DNA of 64,000 nucleotides from Bacteroidales bacterium. Lineage in GTDB: Bacteria > Bacteroidota > Bacteroidia > Bacteroidales > GCA-2748055. This document shows positions 57,752 to 64,000 of this stretch, piece after piece. Under the pieces are notes generated by a model. The model had not been told where the DNA came from. It worked only from the letters and a program-made list of their open reading frames with translations, and searched no databases. The stretch covers positions 31,989 to 95,988 of the forward strand of contig JAIOZM010000002.1 in the NCBI GenBank assembly GCA_021740585.1, written 5' to 3'. Each line of letters opens with the position of its first letter. Positions within the stretch are counted from its first letter, which is position 1. The position numbers and the translations under genes were made by a program.

Positions 57752-58441
57752 ATGGAAAAAATCGATCCCCAAATCCATGAAAGCTGGAAAAACATCCTTT
57801 CAGAAGAGTTCAATCGCGACTATTTTCTGAATTTGAAATCCTTTTTAATTGAAGAAAAAAAGCATCATATAGTATACCCGGCCGGGAGTAATATTTTTCA
57901 TGCTTTTAATCAAACGCCTTTTGAAAGTGTAAAACTCGTCATCTTAGGGCAAGATCCCTACCATGGTTCCGGACAAGCACATGGACTATGTTTTTCTGTT
58001 CCATTTGGAATTAAACCACCACCTTCACTGGTAAATATATTTAAAGAAATTCAATCTGATTTGGGATTCCCGGTTCCGAATCATGGGAATCTCGATTACT
58101 GGGCTTCTCAGGGAGTATTGCTTTTAAATGCTACTCTAACTGTACGAGCCAATCAGGCTGGTTCACATCAGAATCGGGGTTGGGAACTATTTACTGACAC
58201 AATTATTAAAAAACTTTCTGATGAACGAGAGAAGATTGTCTTTCTTCTGTGGGGTAAGTTTGCTCAGGCTAAAGCAGAATTAATAGACAGGGAAAAACAT
58301 TTTATTCTGGAGGCTCCTCACCCCTCTCCTTTTTCAGCACGAACAGGTTTTTTCGGTTGTAAACATTTCTCTAAATCGAATGAACTTCTTGAAAAATCAG
58401 GGAAAACCAAAATTGACTGGAGGGTACCGGATGTTTTATAA
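57752..58441 (+). CDS. ung: Uracil-DNA glycosylase
   Basis: VKLVILGQDPYHGSGQAHGLCFSVP, HPSPFSARTGFFGCKHFSKSNELL; ATG 57752 preferred over the track TTG 57716. Confidence 0.97.
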   Translation: MEKIDPQIHESWKNILSEEFNRDYFLNLKSFLIEEKKHHIVYPAGSNIFHAFNQTPFESVKLVILGQDPYHGSGQAHGLCFSVPFGIKPPPSLVNIFKEIQSDLGFPVPNHGNLDYWASQGVLLLNATLTVRANQAGSHQNRGWELFTDTIIKKLSDEREKIVFLLWGKFAQAKAELIDREKHFILEAPHPSPFSARTGFFGCKHFSKSNELLEKSGKTKIDWRVPDVL

Positions 58442-58471
58442 TTTTAAATAATTATAGAGGAATAATCAAGT

Positions 58472-58488
58472 TTGGCATCGAATTTGCA
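58472..58488 (+). promoter_or_regulatory. Candidate sigma-54 (RpoN) -24/-12 promoter
   Basis: TTGGCATCGAATTTGCA: GG (58474-58475), exactly 10 nt, GC (58486-58487); close to TTGGCACRNNNNTTGCW. Confidence 0.6.
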
Positions 58489-58498
58489 TTTCTATACA

Positions 58499-58570
58499 TA
58501 ACAGTTCCAGCAAAAATATACCTGACTATTTCAGGGCAAACCGGGTTTACAGACCCGGTTTTATTTTTTA
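58499..58570 (+). ncRNA. Putative small RNA, predicted from the sigma-54-like promoter to an intrinsic terminator
   Basis: Predicted start about 12 nt after the -12 GC; no ATG-initiated ORF in the 58499-58570 stretch; ends in an 8-bp hairpin and U-rich tail. Inferred, not demonstrated. Confidence 0.4.
58539..58570 (+). terminator. Strong intrinsic terminator
   Basis: AACCGGGT-ttacag-ACCCGGTT then TTATTTTTTA. Confidence 0.85.
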
Positions 58571-58609
58571 TACGTAAGCTGAAGTTTTTCCTGCTTGCAA
58601 CAACCCTGG

Positions 58610-59599
58610 TTAAAAACTTTTAAAGCCCATTATTTTACGCACATCTTTTAGGGTTTGTGATGCGCTTGCTCTGGCTTTTTCCTCCCCCATTTTTACCACT
58701 TTTGAAAGATAAACCTCATCGTTATATATTTCATTTATCCTGGTTCTTAAGGGATCTGTAAACTTAATGATGTCTTCTGCTAATTGTTTCTTTAAATCAC
58801 CATAACGAATAGTGCAGGTATTATAGGCATTTCTGAAATGATCAAGGGTTGACTTCTCAGACATTAGTTCGAGAAGATAAAACAGGTTTTTTACCGGTTC
58901 AGTCATTTCCTGATTTGGTTTTACAGGTCCTGAATCGGTTACCGCACTCATCACTTTCTTCCTTATTGAGGCTGGTTCTTCAGCAAGGTAGATGCCATTT
59001 CCATCCGATTTTCCCATTTTTCCTGTTCCATCTAAACCGGGAACTTTAACCAACTCTTTCCCAAAATTAAAAGGATCGGGCATATGAAAATACTCAACCC
59101 CATACATGTGATTAAATCTCTTTGCAAACTTCCGGGTCATTTCCAGATTTTGCTCCTGATCTTTTCCAACAGGAACTTTGTGTGCTCTGTGTATAAGAAT
59201 ATCGGCTGCCATCAGAACCGGATAGGTTAATAATCCGGCGTTTACATTTTCAGGTTGTTTCCTTACCTTATCTTTAAATGTGGTTGTTCTTTCCAGTTCA
59301 CCAATATAGGAATTCATATTTAGAAGCAGATACAATTCGGGGATTTCAGGAACATCGCTTTGGATATATAAAGTAGCTAGTTCGGGATCGATGCCTGCCG
59401 CCAGATATTCAGCAAAAACCTGCTTAACATTATTATGCAGGTTATCTGGTTTTGGGTGGGTGGTAAGAGAGTGATAATCGGCTACGAAAAAGTAACAATT
59501 ATATTCCTGCTGCATTTTTAAAAAATTCTGAACTGCACCAAAATAATTACCCAGATGCAAATTACCGGTAGATCTGATTCCGCTTAAAACTGTTTCCAT
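58610..59599 (-). CDS. trpS: Tryptophanyl-tRNA synthetase
   Basis: 329 aa; SGIRSTGNLHLGNYFGAV, VPVGKDQEQNLEMTR, GKMGKSDGN. Confidence 0.96.
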   Translation of the reverse strand: METVLSGIRSTGNLHLGNYFGAVQNFLKMQQEYNCYFFVADYHSLTTHPKPDNLHNNVKQVFAEYLAAGIDPELATLYIQSDVPEIPELYLLLNMNSYIGELERTTTFKDKVRKQPENVNAGLLTYPVLMAADILIHRAHKVPVGKDQEQNLEMTRKFAKRFNHMYGVEYFHMPDPFNFGKELVKVPGLDGTGKMGKSDGNGIYLAEEPASIRKKVMSAVTDSGPVKPNQEMTEPVKNLFYLLELMSEKSTLDHFRNAYNTCTIRYGDLKKQLAEDIIKFTDPLRTRINEIYNDEVYLSKVVKMGEEKARASASQTLKDVRKIMGFKSF

Positions 59600-59836
59600 T
59601 TTAATTTATTCTTCAAGAGCTCAAACCATAAAAAGCATAGCTCAATATTTATAATATCTATTCATGGTTGTTAACTTCCTGCTTCGAGGATCGTTTATTC
59701 CAATTTTTCACCTGAGCAAAATCAACCTGAAATTATTGAACTGCAAAATTAATAAACTAATCCATTAAACTTCCATCTAATTTTTCATGGTTGAAACTCT
59801 TTTACATACAATTCCAATGTGCATTAGAAAAAAACT

Positions 59837-59844
59837 TACTTTTG
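59837..59844 (+). promoter_or_regulatory. Candidate -7 box (TACTTTTG) upstream of rbfA
   Basis: Matches TAnnTTTG; no clear -33 box. Confidence 0.35.
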
Positions 59845-59911
59845 CAGTGCAACATAAAACCAATCCTGTCGGTCATAATAATTACCGGATCCGGGAAAAA
59901 GAATCAATATA

Positions 59912-60253
59912 ATGGAATCAACTCGTCAAAAAAAAGTTTCGAGATTGCTTGAAAAGGAACTCGGAAATATATTCCAAAAAAAGGGCCGGGAATATAATGG
60001 CAAAATGATAAGTGTAACAAAAGTCAGAATTACCCCCGATTTAGGACTTGCCAAAGTCTATCTAAGTGTATTCCCACCTCAAAAAACAGGCGAAGAAAGC
60101 GTGATGGAGCTCATAAAAACCCAATCTTCGCATATTCGCTATGAAGTGGGTAAACTGGTGGGTAAACAATTAAGGATTGTTCCGGAGCTTTCTTTTTTTA
60201 TCGACGATAGCCTGGATTATATAAATAATATTGAAGACCTGTTGAAAAAATAA
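59912..60253 (+). CDS. rbfA: Ribosome-binding factor A
   Basis: 113 aa; RQKKVSRLLEKELGNIFQKKG, ISVTKVRITPDLGLAKVYLSVFP, LRIVPELSFFIDDSLDY. Confidence 0.95.
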   Translation: MESTRQKKVSRLLEKELGNIFQKKGREYNGKMISVTKVRITPDLGLAKVYLSVFPPQKTGEESVMELIKTQSSHIRYEVGKLVGKQLRIVPELSFFIDDSLDYINNIEDLLKK

Positions 60254-60256
60254 ATT

Positions 60257-61066
60257 ATGCAATACGACCCCATTAAAAAAAGTCTTGGTAATGTTTTTAA
60301 TAAAAATGCCTTCCTGCGTGTAAGCTTTTACAAACTTCTCGACCTTCTTTTATTGCGAACCTGGCATATTAAAAAGGAAATCAAAAATTTGAAAAAGACC
60401 TTATCCGGGAATTCTTATTTTCTGGATGCGGGCTCGGGATATGGACAATACAGCCATTTTCTCGGAAGAAAATTCAGGGATGCCAAAATTTATGCCGTTG
60501 ATGTGAAGGAAGAACAAATTAAGGATTGCAACCTCTTTTTTTCAAAAACATCTATGGCCGATCGCGTTGTATTTGAAGTAGCAGATCTAACCCTCTACTC
60601 AGAAAAAGACAAATACAAGCTTATATTGTCGGTTGATGTAATGGAACATATTGAAGAGGATGTAAAAGTTTTTCAAAATTTCTATTTTTCCTTAAAAAAG
60701 GGCGGTGTGTTGTTAATTTCCACACCGTCTGATCAGGGAGGTTCAGACGTGCATGACGATCATGAGGAATCCTTTATCGATGAACATGTGCGCGACGGCT
60801 ACAACATAAATGAAATTGAAGACAAATTGCGCTCAGTCGGATTTACCGAGGTCGAATCAAGATATTCGTATGGAAGTCCGGGTAAAATTTCATGGCGACT
60901 ATCAATGAAATATCCAATAAGTCTTCTGAATATAAGTAAAGTCTTCTTTATAATTTTACCTTTCTATTATTTAATTACCTTCCCTATTAGCTTAATTCTG
61001 AATTATCTCGATATAAAATTCAGACATAAAACCGGTACCGGATTGATCGTAAAGGCCATAAAGTAA
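60257..61066 (+). CDS. Class I SAM-dependent methyltransferase with C-terminal TM region
   Basis: 269 aa; FLDAGSGYGQYSHFLGRKF, LILSVDVMEHIEEDVKVFQNFYFSLKKGGVLLISTPS; C-terminal hydrophobic FFIILPFYYLITFPISLIL. Confidence 0.88.
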   Translation: MQYDPIKKSLGNVFNKNAFLRVSFYKLLDLLLLRTWHIKKEIKNLKKTLSGNSYFLDAGSGYGQYSHFLGRKFRDAKIYAVDVKEEQIKDCNLFFSKTSMADRVVFEVADLTLYSEKDKYKLILSVDVMEHIEEDVKVFQNFYFSLKKGGVLLISTPSDQGGSDVHDDHEESFIDEHVRDGYNINEIEDKLRSVGFTEVESRYSYGSPGKISWRLSMKYPISLLNISKVFFIILPFYYLITFPISLILNYLDIKFRHKTGTGLIVKAIK

Positions 61067-61070
61067 TAAA

Positions 61071-62303
61071 GTGAATTTTTCATTCTACATAGCGCGTCGA
61101 TACTTGTTTGCAAAGAAAAAAAGAAATGCAATCAATATTATTTCATTTATTTCAATTTTAGGTGTAACCGTAGGTGTAACAGCTCTTGTGGTAGTCTTAT
61201 CTGTATTTAATGGTTTTGATCAGGTTATCCAGTCTTTAATCAATTCCTTCGATCCTGATCTTAAAATAAGCGTTGTGGAAGGGAAAACCTTTCTTCCTGA
61301 AGATGCCAAAATATCAAAACTATACGAAATTGAAGGCATAGAAGCTATTTCAGAAATTCTTGAAGAAACCGCTTTGATAAAGTATGATGAACGACAGTTT
61401 ATTGCTACCCTGAAAGGAGTGGATAACAAGTTTGCTGCCGTTACCGGTGTCGATTCAATGATGCGTGAAGGTGTATTTATGCTTGAAAACAACAATAAAG
61501 TCTTTGCTGTTGTGGGGCAGGGAATTGCATACTCCTTAAGAATTGGGTTGAATTTTATCCAGCCTCTAATTTTTTATGTTCCAAAACGAACGGGTGATAT
61601 AAGTATGGCTAATCCAACCAACTCTTTCAACAGATCGGTCGTTTTCCCTTCAGGAATATTCAGCATTGAACAGGAATACGATTCTAAATATGTCCTTCTT
61701 CCAATACAAATAGTCAGAAACCTCCTCGAGTATTCAAAAGAGGTCAGCTCCCTGGAAATAAAAATTAAAGATGGCTTCAACAGGGAAGAAATTCAGCAAC
61801 AAGTAAAACTGATTGCAGGTGATAATTTTAAAGTATTGAATCGTTATGAACAGAACGAGGTTCTTTATAAAATAATGAAATCTGAAAAATGGGCTACCTT
61901 TTTAATTCTGACACTTATACTTTTCATTGCCTCCTTCAATATTGTGGGTTCACTTACCATGTTAATTATAGATAAAAAGGAGGATATTCTAAGCCTTAGA
62001 AATCTTGGCGCCAATGAATCGCAGTTAAAAAGCATTTTTTTAATGGAAGGCTGGCTGATTTCAATTATAGGATCAGCAGCAGGAATTTTTCTGGGAACAT
62101 TAATCTGTCTTGCTCAGGAATACCTGGGAATTATTAAGATTGGCGGCAGTGGGACCTTTGTTATTGACGCGTATCCTGTTCATTATCAGATACCTGACAT
62201 AGCGCTTGTTTGGTTCACTGTACTATTAATAGGTTATTTTGCAGCCTATATTCCGGCAAGCAAAATTTCTGCCGATTATCTGGGTGAAGATGTAAATAGT
62301 TGA
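61071..62303 (+). CDS. FtsX-like/LolC-LolE-type ABC transporter permease
   Basis: 410 aa; FYIARRYLFAKKKRNAINIISFISILGVTVGVTALVVVLSVFNGFD; MacB-like periplasmic domain; GTG start. Confidence 0.9.
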   Translation: MNFSFYIARRYLFAKKKRNAINIISFISILGVTVGVTALVVVLSVFNGFDQVIQSLINSFDPDLKISVVEGKTFLPEDAKISKLYEIEGIEAISEILEETALIKYDERQFIATLKGVDNKFAAVTGVDSMMREGVFMLENNNKVFAVVGQGIAYSLRIGLNFIQPLIFYVPKRTGDISMANPTNSFNRSVVFPSGIFSIEQEYDSKYVLLPIQIVRNLLEYSKEVSSLEIKIKDGFNREEIQQQVKLIAGDNFKVLNRYEQNEVLYKIMKSEKWATFLILTLILFIASFNIVGSLTMLIIDKKEDILSLRNLGANESQLKSIFLMEGWLISIIGSAAGIFLGTLICLAQEYLGIIKIGGSGTFVIDAYPVHYQIPDIALVWFTVLLIGYFAAYIPASKISADYLGEDVNS

Positions 62304-62311
62304 AAACTATT

Positions 62312-62353
62312 ATTGAATGACGGTGTATTATTGATAAACATTCAATATTTTTA
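62312..62353 (+). terminator. Weak candidate terminator after the LolC/E-type gene
   Basis: ATTGAATG ... CATTCAAT then ATTTTT; 8-bp arms with a 19-nt loop. Confidence 0.3.
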
Positions 62354-62462
62354 ATTTACATAATTATTGTCTGTTAAAAGATTAGTAAATATTCTGCAAC
62401 TTAAATGAGTCTGTAACGTAAAAATATTTTTAAAAGCCAGAGCATAATGTAAGATCTCAAAT

Positions 62463-64000
62463 ATGAAAAAATATATAATATTATTGTTCTTTCTTCTTTC
62501 TCAGAGCGTCTATCTGTTCGCTCAGCCTTCTATTGTTGAGATAATTACCACTAACGTTACCTGTAACGGAGGAAGTGACGGAAGCGTTTTTGTGAGAATT
62601 ACAGGAGGTTTGGCGCCATATACATATACTATTTTTAGAGGGGCAACCTTTGTTAGTAATTCTGCTGTTTTGGATACTTTTTACACTTTTAATTCAGTAA
62701 CTGCAAAATCCTGGCATGTAACAGTGGAAGATTCTAATGGTGATGGACTTACGGTATTTAATGGAGGGATTGTTACTCAGCCAAACGTGGCATCTATTTC
62801 AAGTGAAATCATTACGCCTATAACATGCAATGGGTTTGCAGATGGTATTTTACAAATTACAGGAACTGATGGTTCAGGAAATTACAGTTACGAATTGAAT
62901 CCGGGAGCCATTACCAGTGCCGGAGGTATATATTCCCCATTGGGTCCCGGAACCTATACTATTACACTCACCGATGTTACTTGTCTCACCAGTGTTGTTT
63001 CTAACAATTTAATCCTTAGCGATCCAAGCTTATTAAGTTTTATTTCTGAAACGGTTTCTGATGTAAGCTGTAATGGAGGAAGCGATGGTTATGTTCATGT
63101 TACCGCTGCCGGAGGTACTGGTGCATACACATATACCTTAAATCCTGGTGCTGTTGACATAAATTCTACCGGGAATTTTGATGCTTTACCAATTGGCATT
63201 TATTCTGTAGATGTTACCGATGTTAATTCATGTCCTTCAGCCACAAGTAATCTTCTTGAGGTAAAAGAACCTCCTCTTTTGATTTTTTCATCTCAATCTT
63301 CAACAAATATTACTTGTAATGGCGCTGGGGATGGAACCGTAGCCGTAACGGCTGCCGGTGGCACAGGCCCTTATTCATATACTATTAATCCGGGTGGTAT
63401 TACCAATGCCACTGGATTCTTCCCCGGACTTGTTCCCGGAACGTATTCCGTAAGTCTTACCGATAGTGAGTTATGCGGTCCTGTTATCAGCAATAATTTT
63501 ACCATTGTTGAACCGGGTATCATTACCATCACCTCAACCAATTTTACCGATATCCTCTGCAATAACGACAACGACGGAACCATTACAGTTACCGCTACCG
63601 GTGGCAATGCTCCCCTCACTTATACCCTTAATCCGGGTGCCATACAGGTAAAACCTACCGGTGACTTTACAGGAATTGCAGCCGGCACTTATTTTGTGAA
63701 TGTAAGCGATCCTTTGGGTTGTCCCGAAGCTGTTTCAGGAGCCATTATTATCGATAATCCCGATCCTGTAAGCATAACATCTGAAGCAGAAACCGATATC
63801 AGTTGTAATGGCAGCAACGACGGTAGTGTTTCTGTTACGGCCATAGGCGGAACCGGATCCCTGCATTATACTTTGAATCCGGTTGCCACAACGCAAATTG
63901 ACAATGGCGTTTTCAACGGGCTTTCTCCAAATGTATATTCCGTAAGCGTTACCGATGATAATGCTTGTCCTGCAGATGTGAGCTCCAATTTCAATATTAC
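62463..64000 (+). CDS. SprB-repeat surface protein (gliding/T9SS adhesin-like), C-terminus beyond the window
   Basis: Own translation: MKKYIILLFFLLSQSVYLFAQPSIVEIITTNVTCNGGSDGSVFVRITGGLAPYTYTI...; repeated xxxCNGxxDGxxxVTAxGGTGxYxYTLNPG. Absent from the ORF track because it runs off the edge. Confidence 0.92.
   Translation, partial: MKKYIILLFFLLSQSVYLFAQPSIVEIITTNVTCNGGSDGSVFVRITGGLAPYTYTIFRGATFVSNSAVLDTFYTFNSVTAKSWHVTVEDSNGDGLTVFNGGIVTQPNVASISSEIITPITCNGFADGILQITGTDGSGNYSYELNPGAITSAGGIYSPLGPGTYTITLTDVTCLTSVVSNNLILSDPSLLSFISETVSDVSCNGGSDGYVHVTAAGGTGAYTYTLNPGAVDINSTGNFDALPIGIYSVDVTDVNSCPSATSNLLEVKEPPLLIFSSQSSTNITCNGAGDGTVAVTAAGGTGPYSYTINPGGITNATGFFPGLVPGTYSVSLTDSELCGPVISNNFTIVEPGIITITSTNFTDILCNNDNDGTITVTATGGNAPLTYTLNPGAIQVKPTGDFTGIAAGTYFVNVSDPLGCPEAVSGAIIIDNPDPVSITSEAETDISCNGSNDGSVSVTAIGGTGSLHYTLNPVATTQIDNGVFNGLSPNVYSVSVTDDNACPADVSSNFNI
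62562..64000 (+). repeat. At least six tandem SprB-type protein repeats (about 81-88 codons each)
   Basis: Cys codon of the CN(G/N)xxDG motif at 62562, 62826, 63069, 63315, 63558 and 63804; spacings 264, 243, 246, 243, 246 nt, all multiples of 3. Confidence 0.9.

Noticed and set aside
63371-63651. ORFs 63371..63619 (-) and 63466..63651 (+)
   Set aside because: Repeat-driven open frames inside the SprB-repeat coding sequence.
62562-64000. Regular ~245-bp periodicity as a CRISPR or satellite array
   Set aside because: Unit lengths are all multiples of 3 and translate as conserved protein repeats with diverged DNA; not a CRISPR or non-coding satellite.
1-64000. tRNA, rRNA, phage, transposase or integrase genes
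   Set aside because: Intergenic gaps were read by eye and no tRNA-like T-loop, rRNA segment or mobile-element protein was recognised; a tRNAscan-SE/Infernal run would be needed for certainty.

Overview
Chromosomal window from a Bacteroidota genome, probably Bacteroidia; the assignment is by inference from gene families only. No tRNA, rRNA, CRISPR array, phage or transposase was recognised. Left to right: (1) a PUL-like SusC/SusD/SusC' run on the minus strand, divergent from a secreted sulfatase with accessory carbohydrate-binding-like domains and a T9SS sorting tail; (2) an HU-like/SPOR protein; (3) a nucleotide-sugar block containing a complete WbpE-D-B-A-like set, then galE, rfbB and glmS; (4) housekeeping genes (panC, panD, rfaE2-like, radA, PBP1, topA); (5) the T9SS/gliding core porP/sprF-gldK-gldL-gldM-gldN; (6) manC-like, mlaE/mlaF-like, a THEP1-like NTPase, mobA and an uncharacterised membrane protein; (7) a sulfur-compound respiration cassette (Psr/Phs-like molybdoenzyme, FeS subunit, NrfD, two YeeE/YedE halves, rhodanese-like protein); (8) envelope proteins, a TonB receptor, ung, trpS, rbfA and a LolC/E-type permease; (9) the start of a SprB-repeat protein running off the right edge. 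Two real genes are missing from the ORF track because they cross the window edges (SusC' at 1..1432 and the SprB-repeat protein at 62463..64000). Strongest leads: a near-consensus sigma-54 promoter followed about 50 nt after its predicted start by a strong terminator hairpin with no ORF between them (ung-trpS gap); a fused S+T ECF-like membrane protein next to a THEP1-like NTPase and MobA; a rhodanese-like protein whose only cysteine is its C-terminal residue; a promoter/operator arrangement in front of the sulfur cassette; co-location of the Wbp linker-sugar pathway with T9SS machinery and cargo; and an arginase-fold protein that has lost metal ligands.
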